Positions 1 to 11,031 of a DNA stretch of 64,000 nt are shown here, in pieces. Every line of letters begins with the position of its first letter. Position 1 is the stretch's first letter. The notes beneath the pieces were generated by a model. It did no database searches and was not told the DNA's origin. It was given only the letters and a program-made list of their open reading frames with translations. Position numbers and translations under genes: made by a program. This DNA comes from Spirodela intermedia (taxonomy: Eukaryota > Streptophyta > Magnoliopsida > Alismatales > Araceae), in NCBI GenBank assembly GCA_902729315.2, contig LR746278.1, positions 2,613,501 through 2,677,500 on the forward strand, written 5' to 3'.

Positions 1-850
1 GCATCCTAGCAGCATTCTGTTCAAGACTCTCTTCATCATCTTCATTGTAGTCCTCAAATGAAATGGATTCACCGACAACGTGTTTTAGTTTCCCAGTTGA
101 TGCATCCTGCCTCTGTCTACGGCTTCTTTTGGTCTTCTTATGAATCTTGTGCAATGAAGTCGCATTCTCCTGCTTAGAGTGTTCAACTGAATTACACCTG
201 CTGGACCCATTCTCCTTATCATCATATATTTTCTTCCTCTTGCCAACAAACAACCGATCCTGTTGAGTAGGGATAATTGGATGACTAGATAATTTACTGT
301 TGGAAGAACGAGATTTGCTCTTACGGATGGAGGTAAAGAGACCAGATGCCTCCTTTATGATGGTAGGGGAATTCTTTCGTTTTAGGACACCACGAGGTCG
401 CCTCGGAATACTAGCATCACCACCGAGAATGCTCAGATATCGACCATTACTACTGAGATTTGATTTATCCGTCTTCTGAGGGGGCGACACTGTAACATTT
501 TCCAGAGCGTCAGAAGCATTACTTTCACCGGGGGGAATGCATGAAATGCCCCTTGAGCCACTCAGACTATATGACTTTTCAATGCCGGAATCAAACCCAT
601 ACGAGAAAGATCCTGAGATGTTTGAATCCTCATGGTGCGTCTTGACAGCTGATTGGATAGCACTAGGAGGTGAATCATTTCTGCGCTCTTTTCTCAAATG
701 CCCATCGGGAATACCGTTTTCCTCAGTTGGGCGAGTTTCCCGGCTTCTGATGGAAGCCTCTGATTTTTCCTCATGCAAACCAAGTAGATCAAACGATTTC
801 GATTTTCGAGTTGGATGACTGCCATCATGCTTTTCTTCGCTATTTTCCAT
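1..850 (-). CDS. Enhancer of polycomb-like protein, N-terminal part (runs off the left edge)
   Basis: An open frame of 283 codons runs leftward from ATG 850-848 and leaves the window without a stop. The product starts MENSEEKHDGSHPTRKSKSF, is Ser/Lys/Arg-rich and looks disordered. It ends in an acidic patch followed by LEQNAARM; the SKSFDL motif near the start and this acidic-LEQNAARM block are what I recall from plant enhancer of polycomb-like proteins. In that family the conserved EPcA domain lies further C-terminal, so it would be outside the window. Family members are nuclear chromatin factors linked to NuA4-type histone acetyltransferase. A short 5'-UTR intron is likely at 994-1068 (CAG|GTACGT donor, TTTGCAG acceptor), placing the promoter above about 1100. 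The gene is divergent from the dehydrogenase at 1680. The family call rests on recalled motifs, not a search. Confidence 0.75.
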   Translation of the reverse strand, partial: MENSEEKHDGSHPTRKSKSFDLLGLHEEKSEASIRSRETRPTEENGIPDGHLRKERRNDSPPSAIQSAVKTHHEDSNISGSFSYGFDSGIEKSYSLSGSRGISCIPPGESNASDALENVTVSPPQKTDKSNLSSNGRYLSILGGDASIPRRPRGVLKRKNSPTIIKEASGLFTSIRKSKSRSSNSKLSSHPIIPTQQDRLFVGKRKKIYDDKENGSSRCNSVEHSKQENATSLHKIHKKTKRSRRQRQDASTGKLKHVVGESISFEDYNEDDEESLEQNAARM

Positions 851-1679
851 TTAAAGCTCTCAGTCCGGAAAAAGAACACCCGAACCCCCAATTTGCATCT
901 TCCATCATACGTGAGACCTGATGCAAAACCATGATTTGAGATCTGAAACTGGAATTACATCCATGGGCACAGGAGATCCTCAGAAGTAAAAGCCTGCAAA
1001 GATCACTAAACAATCAGAAAATCGTCCGAGCATGCGATCGGTCGATTGTGAATCAGGGAACCACGTACCTGGACCGAAACCGCCCAGCTAGCACGAATTG
1101 CTCCCGCCTGGCTGCGCGTAATAAGAAGCAGAAGCCAGTTTTTACTTAATTTCCGGCTGCAACAATCACCATTTCCCTAATTTCTACGAGATTTCTGCCA
1201 ACCATTGAGGAAGATCATCTAGGGTTTCGTCGATTTCAAGGACGCAGAGGGCCTTCGACAGCACAAAAACAAAAAAGATGCAACAAAAATCGAAAATGGC
1301 AATCGTTATGGCTGCCGATTGGATCGTCCACACCGAAAGATTCCGATCCAACGGGCACGATATTTTTCCTTTTAATGGATTCGTTCCCGGCAACTGACTG
1401 ATATGGTCAATGAAGGGTCAATAAAATCAACGTGGACGGTGATGATCGCTCTCCATGGAACGTTAACGGTATGGATGAGTTAAACGTGCACGGTCTACAT
1501 TCCGCTACGCTTCAAACTTATTCTCGAACCGTCTTACCTCCTTTATTTTGGGCCAGGTTACTTTGGACCCGGCCCAAGCCCATCTCTGTCTCGCGCTCTC
1601 CCTCCCTCTCCCATCTCTCTCTCTCTCTCTCTGACCGTGGGTAATTCGAGGCCGTGGAAAACCTTCGCTGTTGATTGTC
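851..1679. promoter_or_regulatory. Shared intergenic region of a divergent gene pair
   Basis: About 830 bp separate the two opposing start codons. It holds the probable 5'-UTR intron of the minus-strand gene (994-1068), two TGGGCC/GGCCCA-type site II motifs near 1548-1582, and a CT-rich patch at about 1606-1632 just upstream of the plus-strand ATG. Pyrimidine patches and site II elements are common in plant core promoters; their use here is inferred. Confidence 0.45.
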
Positions 1680-4600
1680 ATGGATTGGGAGGCCATGGAG
1701 ATGGTGTGCTCTGTGGATTTCTGGAGGATGGCTGTCCTGTGGACGCTCTCCCTCCTCTACTCCTACGTCCTGTTGATGCTCAAGGAACCCCTCTCTTTCT
1801 TCCGACGTCGCCCTTGCCGGCTGTCCTACACTCCTCACTTGGGAAGTAGACTGAGGGGGCTCGGAAAGCCTATCTGCATAATTACCGGAGTAAGCCGGTT
1901 CTTCTGACTCGTCTCTTCGATTCTTTTTTTGTCTCCCGGATGGGTCCGGATTGGTGTGACTAATTCGACCATTCTTTAACCTCTGGGAGATGAAACTGCA
2001 GGGGACATCTGGTCTGGGAGCGGCCGCCGCAAGGTCCCTTGCTGGGAAGGGGTACTGTGTTGTTCTAGGTAAATATCCGTCAAAATGAGGATCATCGAAG
2101 CAGCAGTTTGCATGTAGATATAGTTTTTGTTCTCAGATATTGATTATTTATGATATGTAACTCATTTGAATTTTCCTTAAAAAAAGATATCCTTGAAAGT
2201 AAGTTGATGATCTTTTGTTCTGTCTGGGTAGTTTTGCACCTCATGAACCAGACAAACCGATCTCGGACTTCTGCAAATACCTGGACCAATTGGATGCATT
2301 TTCTCTCTCATTGATCAATCGGAAGCCACAATATGAATTAATGGTGTTGATAGGTGGCATTTAGATTACAAGTTAGTAGCTCAAAGAATGTCCACTCATA
2401 TAACAATGACATTGAAGAAGGGTATCCATCTGTCTCCAAGAAATCAGTTCTGTCATTAAGCATTTTTCCATTGTTAATAAATCCCCTCTTCAGTTATTGT
2501 ATATTTAATGTCATAAAATTTCACATCTATGGAAACTCTGTGTGTTATCAAATATATTCCATCATGCTCTCTTTTACTAGTTGTCTATGAAATAATCATT
2601 GTGTGGTAACTGAATCCTAATAATATGGTTGAAAATGACAGCTGGGCGGTCTCCCCAACTGCTTTCTAAGGTACATGTGGACTTATGTTGGGATATATTT
2701 CCTCTTTTTATGCTGTTCCTTCCACACTTACCTTGTATAAAGTTTCTGGCCATCTTTTGGTTAGATTGTGGATGAGATCATGGAACAGGTTGAGGATGCT
2801 GAAGTGGAAGCATTTGTGGTTGACTTGTCTTCTACGCAGTCAATTATGAAGTTCAAAAGTGCCTTGGAACAGTGGCTTTCTGATTCTGGCTCACATTTTT
2901 CTGTCCAACTCCTGATAAACAATGCTGGGATATTAGCAGCAACACATCGGCTCACTGCAGATGGATATGATCAGTAAATATTATTCTTATCTTTCGAAAA
3001 AGTTAAAATTTTAATATTCTTTTTGATTTCTGAAGAAAAAAAGAAAAGATACATTGCCGGAATTTATATTCTTTTATGTTTTTATATGTGTCTTGCTCTT
3101 TGGTGCGAAGTTGTCTCAGTTCACTGGTGATTCTACCCCACTGCTTTTGATTATATTTAATTGAGCTTGGTTAGATTTTTTAACCAGGACATTCCTTCAA
3201 AGACCAAAGAATTTACTTGAAAATCATATTGAATTGGGACTATTTTTTTGAACGAGATAGAGTTATTCGAGGCAAGGATAGTAAAATATTAAATAATTAT
3301 GGAGGATCTCTTGTTTTATTGAGTAAAAGTTGGGTGGTGTAAAATCCAATCCCATTCTTTCAAAATTAGACAGAGTTTGTACTATTTTCCTTCTCTCATC
3401 CGTGCAATAGATGTAGTGACGTATAGTGGCAAATATCAGTTGTCCTAAGTTTGAATATCTATCTCGTCACACGCTAGTTTATCTAGTTCCTAGCTAGGAA
3501 ACGTTCGTGGTATCTCCTAAAATGATGATATTGATGCAGAACAGCTAGACCCGTATTAGTTGTAAAAGAATTACCATGTTCTTCATTATCAATTTAATCT
3601 AGCTGAAGGTAGATACATCATATGGTCTTTTAACCATTACAATAGCCTCGATTCTTGGCACCATTGTATCTGCTGGTGAAGATTTCAATGTTTAAATGTT
3701 TTGTTTCAACAGGTTGACGCTTTATGTATCTGTTTAAAACGAATAATTCGGTGAATATCTCAAACATTACAGTCTTAAAACTTTGCCTTTCACTCAATTA
3801 CGATTCATAGATGTCCATTATGACATTACAGTTATGTGTCAGGATGATGGAGACAAATTACCTGGGTGCCTTCTGTCTTACCAACATTCTTCTACCTCTA
3901 CTTAAGAATAGCCCTGTGCCTTCTCGAATTGTTAATGTGACATCATTCACGCATCGCTGTGGTGAGCACATTATCCACATTTTCTCAGGGACAGTTATGA
4001 TTCAGTCGATCCATTGGTTTTTGAGAATATTTCATGAAAATCTTGGTTTCTAGTTTTTCTCTCTCTATAGTATAGCCATATTTATATTTTTGGTGTCTGA
4101 TACTTGCAGTTTTTTTGGTCTGTTTAAACTTTTAATCACTGTGACTGATTTTAATTTCCTCTTCAGTTTCCTCTGCGCAGGTTAATGGGGGAGATTTGGT
4201 GAAAACCATGTATTATTTATCATCATCAAAAGGATATCCATTTGCCCGTGTGTACGAAGACTCAAAATGTATGTTATCGATTACTTTGAGAAGAAAAAAA
4301 TTCGGGTTCGACATAATTGCCACTTTTCGAAAAATTCCTTCTAACGTGTAGTTGTTGGGTTGACTTTCTTTGACAGTTTGTCTCCTTCTCTTTACCTATG
4401 AGCTTCATCGAAGGCTTCATATGATCCAATCGCCTCATAAGATCTCTGTCATGTAAGCCTATCATTCAGAGACTCCATGCTTCCACAGATTTCACGGGCT
4501 ACTTTTTTTTCATTTTTTTTTCTTTTTATGCTGCGTCTGTGAGCTCGTTTTTCCTAATTACACATAGTTTGAATGTAATATATTGCACATTTTTTCGGAT

Positions 4601-5152
4601 TTCAAGCCTCTTTGTTCATATGAGAAACAACTTCAATCGCTGCACCTGTTTATTTGATTATATCACAAGTTTGACATTTTGGCTACAGATTATTGGTTTC
4701 GTGTTAATTACTCAATCTTAATTCTTACAGTGCTGCAGATCCCGGAGTGGTTGACACCAAGATCATGCGTGAGCTTCCACCGTGTCTGTCAAGGTTGGCC
4801 TTCAAAGCCCTGCTGTATCTGAGACTCCTGCAGACCCCCGAAGCTGGGATTGGCGCAGTTGTGGATGCTGCTCTAGCGCCTCCAGTAAGCCAGTTCCTAA
4901 TAATGGTTCCCTTTTTCTCCATTCAGAAGGTTGAGCATATGTTCATTTATTTCTTCTATCGTGATGTATTCCCCCCCCCCCACCCAGGAAGCATCTGGGC
5001 TGTACTTTTTTGGTGGGCAAGGGAGGACAATCAGATCATCTGCAACATCCTACAACCAGAAACTTGCAGACGAGCTATGGACCAGTTCATTGCAGCTTCT
5101 CTGCAAAGCAAATGCCGAGCTCAAGCTTGATGGGGACTTCTCAGCTTGGTAA
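1680..5152 (+). CDS. Short-chain dehydrogenase/reductase, membrane-anchored, nine exons
   Basis: Exons: 1680-1889, 2002-2068, 2642-2670, 2765-2973, 3843-3961, 4167-4268, 4377-4452, 4731-4884, 4988-5152. They join in frame through GT-AG introns to 376 residues. A hydrophobic segment at about residues 17-34 should anchor the enzyme to a membrane. SDR landmarks are complete: cofactor motif TGGTSGLG at 69-76, NNAG at 154-157, catalytic Ser206 in NVTSF, and Tyr241/Lys245 in YEDSK. The fold implies NAD(P)-dependent oxidoreduction of an unknown carbonyl or alcohol. Overall shape resembles plant proteins related to FEY and animal DHRSX/retinol dehydrogenases; the substrate cannot be read from sequence. 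ATG 1680 is the first in-frame ATG; ATGs at 1695 and 1701 also precede the anchor. Exon 6 uses the acceptor at 4166; a second AG at 4180 is also in frame and would drop four or five codons. Confidence 0.9.
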
Positions 5153-6047
5153 CCCAGATCATTGCACTCATTACCATGCTTTGATTGCCTGGGTGATTCA
5201 AGCAAGGTATGGAGTGTCAGCCAGTTGTGCCGCCATTGCAGGTGAAAGGAGAAGAACGGAGGAAGAACTGAAATATTCCTGCTATAGTCAATAAAATCAT
5301 TATATTGATCCGTTCTTCTGATAAGATTATGCATTTGTTCATCCCAGGTGAGTTCTACTGATTTTTCATGGTAGCCGGCATCATGCAGGTACAACAAGTC
5401 AACGAACCCTTCGGGCAAGAGTCAACGGTTATCCTCCATATATTTGATAAAGAATCAAAGAGAGTTGACCTTCATGGATTTGATAAATTAATCTGCCCTA
5501 TAAGTTCCTTGCTGCTGCAGAGATCTCTTCATCTTTCATCTCAGATGACCCCCCAAATTAGCAGAAAAAGGGGGCCCGGGTCGATAAATACCTCATATTT
5601 CAAGAAAAGACCAAATAATGGTCTTTGTCGAATTCAAGTTTATAGAAAAAAGGATATATATTTTATTTTTTATTCTGAAATAATATTTTAACAGGTAAAA
5701 ATTTGAAAGATGTTCCCTAGGGCTAAGACGACGTGGAGGACAGATAATCTCCTCTCTGGTCCCAGCTGAATTTGCGGAAAAATTGCTGTCTCGCTCCATA
5801 AAGATTTCTAATTGCATATTGACGCCAGGAGATGCGGAGGTAAAATTACTTTTAAGATGACGTGGCTGGGATTTCTTGGCTTTCGATGTGCGAGCGCCAC
5901 GTGCAAGGGGCGGGAGCGGAGAATTTATTATAATAAAATATTTAATATATTTTATACTCTTTTGATTTTTAACGAAATTCTTCCGATATATCGAGGAGAG
6001 TCAACTCTGCGAGCCGGATCTCCGGGGTGGGAGGGTCGATTGGCGAC
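5153..6047. other. Intergenic: 3' flank of the dehydrogenase and 5' flank of GT64
   Basis: No convincing gene. Contains the 3' UTR of the dehydrogenase, a purine/AT-rich stretch near 5640-5700, and two ACGTGGC/CACGTGC G-box-like motifs (about 5860-5867 and 5897-5904) within 200 bp upstream of the GT64 start. Short AT runs at 5925-5960 could include a TATA element. Confidence 0.4.
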
Positions 6048-7100
6048 ATGATCAGGAGAACCGTACCGGCGGCTACTACAGCTTTCTGGTTTCTCGTCGC
6101 CGTCGCCGCCGCGAGGCTCTCCTACACGTCTGACAGTGGCGACGATCATCTGCTCTGCGCCCCCAACGATCTGCCAGATCCGCAGACTCTCCGGTCCGAC
6201 CAGCTCACCGTCCTCATCAATGGCTACTCCGAGGCGCGCCTCCCCCTCCTCCGATCGATCGTCGAAACCTACTCCTCTCTCCCCTTCGTCGCCGCCGTAC
6301 TGGTTCTCTGGGGCAATCCATCCGTTCCTTCCCGCTCCCTGGAGGTGCTTCACTCCGCCGGTGCCGGCGGCGCCCCGATCTCCGTCCTCCGCCAGCCGAC
6401 GTCCTCGCTGAACGCCCGATTTCTCCCCCGGCCTGAGATCCGAACTCGGGCGGTCGCGGTCTGCGATGACGACGTGGAGATCGACCAGGCGTCTCTGCGG
6501 CTTGCCTTCCACGTCTGGGGCACCCACCATGACCGGATTGTCGGTTTCTTCGCCAGATCTCACGACCTGGATCTGTCCCAGCGGAGCTGGATGTACACTG
6601 TCCACCCAGACAGGTACTCCATCATGCTCACCAAATTTATGATCCTCGGCACCGAGTACCTCTATCGCTACAGCTGCGGCGGGGGGAAGAGGATGAGGGC
6701 GGCAAGGGCTGTGGTGGATTCGGAGAGGAACTGCGAGGACATTCTGATGAACTTCGTGGTGGCGATGGAGACTGGATCTGGCCCACTTCTCGTCGGAGGG
6801 CGGCGTGTGAGAGACCTGGGGGACGTGCGGAACGAGGAAGGCAGTGGAAAACGCAAAAAGGGGAGAAGAGGCGGCGGCGGCGCAGCGGGGGTGAAGAACA
6901 AGCCCTTGACGGGGATTGGGGCGGTAGGGCTGAGCGCCAAAGGGGATCACCGGAAGCGGAGGGGCGATTGCATCCGGGAGTTTCACCGGACGCTCGGAGT
7001 AATGCCTCTACGTTACAGCTATGGCAAAGTGGTTAAAGGGGTTGGCGAGCAAGCGCTGTGTAAGAAGGCCGGGAAACTGGTTCTATGCGATGCGCAGTAG
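6048..7100 (+). CDS. Glycosyltransferase family 64 protein (C3-type), single exon
   Basis: A single-exon frame of 350 residues starting at ATG 6048; the frame is open slightly further upstream but without an earlier ATG. An N-terminal hydrophobic segment (about 11-24) fits a signal anchor for a type II Golgi or ER protein. The body follows the GT64 (exostosin C-terminal-like) pattern: TVLINGYSEAR near 54, LWGNPSVPS near 88, LNARFLPRP near 121, and the metal/nucleotide-sugar binding CDDDVEID with the acidic triplet at 140-142. The conserved C-terminal block includes KRRGDCIREFHR and LRYSYGKVV. This matches the Arabidopsis GT64 C3 group as I remember it. Between about 260 and 295 there is a Gly/Lys/Arg-rich insert that looks lineage-specific and disordered. 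The sugar donor and acceptor of this subgroup are not established by the sequence. Confidence 0.92.
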   Translation: MIRRTVPAATTAFWFLVAVAAARLSYTSDSGDDHLLCAPNDLPDPQTLRSDQLTVLINGYSEARLPLLRSIVETYSSLPFVAAVLVLWGNPSVPSRSLEVLHSAGAGGAPISVLRQPTSSLNARFLPRPEIRTRAVAVCDDDVEIDQASLRLAFHVWGTHHDRIVGFFARSHDLDLSQRSWMYTVHPDRYSIMLTKFMILGTEYLYRYSCGGGKRMRAARAVVDSERNCEDILMNFVVAMETGSGPLLVGGRRVRDLGDVRNEEGSGKRKKGRRGGGGAAGVKNKPLTGIGAVGLSAKGDHRKRRGDCIREFHRTLGVMPLRYSYGKVVKGVGEQALCKKAGKLVLCDAQ

Positions 7101-8246
7101 AGTCTCATGTGATCCGAGCAATTTTCTGCGGCCTTTCTACTGCTCTCTACCTCATCGTTGCTGTTCGTTTCACCCAGAGCAATCTAATGTCCATGGCGAA
7201 CACTGCGATCTCTTTGCTGCATGTCCTCCGATATCCTGGTGTTGTGCAGAAGCTTAGCTGGCTCTGAGCTTACAGAGGTAGAAGATAGTGCCCTGATTCA
7301 GTGGTACCATGCTTAATCCAATCTGATTTTTATTTCTGATTCATTCTTGAGCCTCCATTGAGCGAGATAATTATTTTTATTGATTGAATGTTCTTTTCTT
7401 CCAGGGTATTCATCGGCAACCGATCGATTCTTCCTTCTTCTGGGGGGGTTCACTACTCCACCTCTGATCTGATCTTACAGCTTCACTGGCATGGAGACGC
7501 TGATCAGTGTTTCCCCTGTTTGGATGCAGTGCAGTCTCTCTTTCCAAATACTCCGATCTTTTGTTGGAATATTTTTCATTGTTTTGGGGAGTGGAGATTC
7601 CCTCTTTCAGATTTACGATGAAAAAACTTCTTCAAAACCTGAAATTATTTATTTTTCTTGAGCATGCACTTCTCTGTTCTTCCCCCAAAGATAAAGACTC
7701 ATCCATTTGCCTCAAACTCTTCATATCTCAGCTGGGGACGAAACCCAGATCCTTGCGACCCATTTCTTGCTGCCACGGCTCAAACCTGAAAGATGATGAT
7801 TTATTTAATGCGATAGCGACAGCGAGATGAACCTTGAGCTAACCCATCTTAATTTTTTATTATCCTTCGGACTTCGCGTTTATTATCCTGAGCTCTTTTA
7901 AATCGTTCAGTTCTTTCATCGGAATTGTTGTTTTTGCTGGTGCGAATGAGGTTTTGGGGAGATAGAGACATCAGATGTTGCGCTCCGGACATCTTGCTTG
8001 CTCCTAATGTTCAGCATGTTACTATTGGGACTCCTGGTTTTCCCTCTTTTGAAAGCTCATGGATGACTCCAAGCTATGCAAGAAGGATTAGGACCCAACC
8101 AGAAGAAGCTTGCTCTAATTTTGGTGGCCTAATTGCAGGTTTTCAATACCAGAATGGCCGTTGAATTCCTTCAAGAGATGAATGACAGAAGGTCAGGCCC
8201 AGAATCTGAAGTCTCCGAGAACAAAACTGAGGCCTGATTTGGAAGA
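7101..8246. other. Intergenic between convergent genes
   Basis: Contains the 3' flanks of GT64 (plus) and the F-box gene (minus). Open frames here lack recognisable domains and have irregular composition. A downstream 3'-UTR intron is possible but not supported by clear signals. Confidence 0.4.
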
Positions 8247-9392
8247 TCACGCAGTGGTCTCCGGCGGCGGCGCCGCCGGGCGGAGGCCAAGGGAGGAGGT
8301 GATGGCGATGCCGGCCATGTTGAGCCCCTTGGCTCCGTAGTCGGGCACCGGCACGGAGCCCCACCGGCCCATCTTCTTGTCGAAGGTCACCCAGGTGAGG
8401 TCCCACATGCCCTTGTAGTTGGACATCAGCACTAGCGTCACCACCCCTCCGGCCTCCTCCAAGCAGCCCGTCATCACGCAGTAGGGCCTTCCGGCCATCT
8501 CTATCAGCTCTGGCGGTGCTCCGGCGACCATCTCCCACCTGCCCCCGTCGGAGCTCATCCCCCAGAGCTGCAGCTCCGCCACCGCCCGCACCCTCACCCT
8601 ATGCGCCTCCTCCGCCACTGCCGCCGACCGGACCACGGCGAGGTGCCCGTCGCCGTAGATGCGCATCCCGTCGCCGGCCTCGGGGAGCCGCGGGCGGAAG
8701 AACACCGCTCGCCCCTCGCCGCTCGCGCCGACGACCACCGCACTATCTCCGGCCGCGGCGTTGAGCAGGGCCGCGCCGGGAGGAGGAGGCGCCGCCGTCT
8801 GCTCCGCCGGGGAGGAGCGCCAGGCGCCGGCCTCGGAGCTGTACTCGAACAGGACGGGGCCTTGTTGGGTCACCTCGGCGAAGAGGAAGCGGAAGTGCTC
8901 CGTGCCGGAAGGCCCAGCGAGGAGCTTTAGCCCGGGGCGGCGCCACGAGGAGGTGCCGCGGGGACCGAGGGGGCTCGCGGGGAGCCGGCGGGCGGCGCCG
9001 GTGCGGAGGTTGGCGGCTATCAGCTCGCGCCGCTCGTTGGAGGCGAAGAGGAAGAAGTCGCCGTCGGCGGCGAGGAAGTAGAGATCATCGTCCCCGGGCG
9101 GCGCCGCCGCGCGGAGGATCGTCGCCACCCGGAAGCGGAACCAGCGCCCGGCACGGTCGTTGAAGCCGCGCAGCACGGCGTCACGCGGGGGCCGCTTCTT
9201 GAAGAGGAAGAGCCAGGTGCCGCCGAGGCCGACGCACGCGCCGCGGAACTCGCCTGCGAGGACCTTCGAGGCGGCACGGAGGCGCAGCAGGTCCGGTAGG
9301 GCGAGCCGGGAGAAGATCTCGTGAAGCAGCTCGGAGGGGAGCAGGCAGAGCCCCACGGTGGTAGCGCTCTCCTTCTTCTCCCAGGTCTCCAT
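8247..9392 (-). CDS. F-box protein, single exon
   Basis: A very GC-rich uninterrupted frame of 381 residues starting METWEKKESA (ATG 9392-9390), ending TGA at 8249-8247. The frame is open further 5' but has no earlier ATG. Residues about 18-55 read LPSELLHEIFSRLALPDLL and onward, a typical F-box, so the protein likely serves as a substrate receptor of an SCF (Skp1-Cullin1-F-box) E3 ligase. The rest (about 60-381) has repeated short hydrophobic/aromatic strands with GxW-type turns, resembling the degenerate kelch or beta-propeller tails of plant F-box proteins, but clear kelch repeats cannot be counted by eye. It is convergent with GT64. Its high GC3 contrasts with the AT-rich flanks, a pattern common in monocots. 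Confidence 0.88.
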   Translation of the reverse strand: METWEKKESATTVGLCLLPSELLHEIFSRLALPDLLRLRAASKVLAGEFRGACVGLGGTWLFLFKKRPPRDAVLRGFNDRAGRWFRFRVATILRAAAPPGDDDLYFLAADGDFFLFASNERRELIAANLRTGAARRLPASPLGPRGTSSWRRPGLKLLAGPSGTEHFRFLFAEVTQQGPVLFEYSSEAGAWRSSPAEQTAAPPPPGAALLNAAAGDSAVVVGASGEGRAVFFRPRLPEAGDGMRIYGDGHLAVVRSAAVAEEAHRVRVRAVAELQLWGMSSDGGRWEMVAGAPPELIEMAGRPYCVMTGCLEEAGGVVTLVLMSNYKGMWDLTWVTFDKKMGRWGSVPVPDYGAKGLNMAGIAITSSLGLRPAAPPPETTA

Positions 9393-10139
9393 GGAATAAT
9401 TGGGAAGGCAACCTTGCTGCTTCTTCCTTCCGCCATGGGAGAGGAGACCCTTTAAGTAGCTTTCATACTTGTTTGCCAAGGAACCCACGGCCAAATCGGA
9501 ATCACCGCCGGCCTCTTTTCAACTACCCGGCTGCTCCGATCGTCGTCGGGTAATTCGCCGCCGGCGGGGTCTCGAAGAATTGTGTGGGGTGAGGGTGAAG
9601 GGGATGATGATGCCCGAGAGGGCGGGCGTTTTTTATATTTATATCACATCAAGCAGCTGTTTGATTAATTGTCTGCGTGCGTAATCATCCATGCGTGCGG
9701 TCATCATGATTTGCCCGCTCGGGCCATCGCGTTGATCAGTCGCCATTTTTGGCGAATCGAGGAGATTGGAAATTATCTTAATATTACCAAAGTACGCAAA
9801 AAATGCGAACTATTATCTTCTGGGTTTGTCTCTAATCGACCCCGACGAGGACCAGGAAGGGGGGAAGACGAGGAAGACGCATGGGCAGAGAGGGTTGCGG
9901 GTGGGTGGAGCAGCCGGGCAACGCGCCGGGGATCGTCGGACACCCGCGTCTGTTAACATCCCCCCGCAGGCTCTCTCTCACTTCAGCTCGCCCATCATCT
10001 TTTGTTTTTTATTGAGTACGGTGGCACGAGCACCGTCTCCTTCTGGGTGGATTAGCTGGGAGGAAGCCTGCGCGTGCTTGATGATAACATATGGTGCATA
10101 AACTCTTCTTCTTCTTCCTCCTCTCTCTCCCTCTCTGTC

Positions 10140-10180
<41 letters not shown>

Positions 10181-10232
10181 GCTTGTCTTGCTAAGTGGCA
10201 GGGAAGCTTCCAATGGATTAGAAGTGGTTGGG
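9393..10232. promoter_or_regulatory. 5' flank of the F-box gene and unassigned spacer
   Basis: On the minus strand a TATAAATATA element lies at 9643-9634, about 240 bp before the F-box start codon, a plausible TATA box. The remainder to 10232 holds no gene; a GA microsatellite sits at 10144-10177. Confidence 0.4.
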
Positions 10233-10534
10233 GGAGGGGTTCCACGGGCTTCTTTAAACCCTTCATGGGGACGGTGCGCATTGGCGGTCATGAGAGTCAA
10301 CGCACGGAGCGCTCGTGGAGAACACTCCCTGGTCAACCCAATTTGGGCAAAAGGGTACTCTTTGAAATGAAATAGCTATCCTGACGGATTCAAGTCAAAT
10401 GAACCATGTCCCAGGTCCGGAGGAGGGAGGGGGTTGTGGGGAACTACTCAGCCGCCCAAAAAGCCTTATGGGCTGATCCCAATGGCTCTGTTTAAGCACC
10501 CATTGAAGAAATAGGAAAGTAAAAATATACATAG

Positions 10535-10569
<35 letters not shown>

Positions 10570-10629
10570 AAGGTGGGTAAGCAGACTGATGATCCTACTT
10601 TTCGAATGTTCTATAAAAAAGAAGATAAA
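10233..10629 (+). repeat. Inverted repeat arm A (about 400 bp)
   Basis: This segment reappears almost unchanged on the opposite strand at 13688-14097. Shared landmarks include GGAGGGGTTCCACGGGCTTC at one end, a GA microsatellite near 10541-10566, and the AAGAAGATAAA end. Length differences come mainly from the microsatellite. It ends 11 bp before the tRNA gene. No terminal inverted repeats or target duplications are evident, so the element class is unknown. Confidence 0.92.
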
Positions 10630-10640
10630 GACATATCGTA

Positions 10641-10712
10641 TGCGTTTGCCGGGAATTGAACCCGGATCTATTGCTTGGAAGGCAATTATCCTGACCATTG
10701 GACTACAAACGC
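10641..10712 (-). tRNA. tRNA-Gly (anticodon TCC)
   Basis: The minus strand folds into a complete cloverleaf of 72 nt: acceptor stem GCGTTTG/CAAACGC with discriminator A, D arm GTCC...GGAT, anticodon stem ATTGC/GCAAT around loop CTTCCAA (anticodon TCC, reading GGA codons), and T arm CCGGG-TTCAATT-CCCGG. There is no intron and no encoded CCA. The A box (around TAGTCCAATGG) and B box (GGTTCAATTCC) are intact. A run of six Ts on the sense strand at about 10619-10614 is a suitable RNA polymerase III terminator. It sits in the 5' flank of the GDP-fucose transporter gene, transcribed away from it. Confidence 0.96.
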
Positions 10713-11031
10713 ATTGATAAGAAAAATTATTTATTTTATATTTCAACTTTTTTAATACAGAAATAGATTTTTTCGTTCGAATCCCGACTGTGTCGAGGAT
10801 CTGGGCCGCGCATGTCGCGTGTTGGAGTTTCTCGTTGGATCTCCCAGCTGCGAGGTAGGCGCTTCCTGCCGTGGTAATTGGCCGCGAAAATCGGCCTTCC
10901 CTGGGTTGGGGATTCTCCAGGGATCCGACGACCCTGCGATCGAGTCGTTTGCTGATAATCTCGCGGAGTTATTTGCGGGAAAAGAGGTTCGACGCTTTTC
11001 TGGATCTTGCTGTGGATTGTAATCGTTCAGA

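Noticed and set aside
5952-6986. A 344-residue minus-strand frame opposite GT64
   Set aside because: Antisense shadow of a GC-rich coding exon; the plus-strand product matches a known family.
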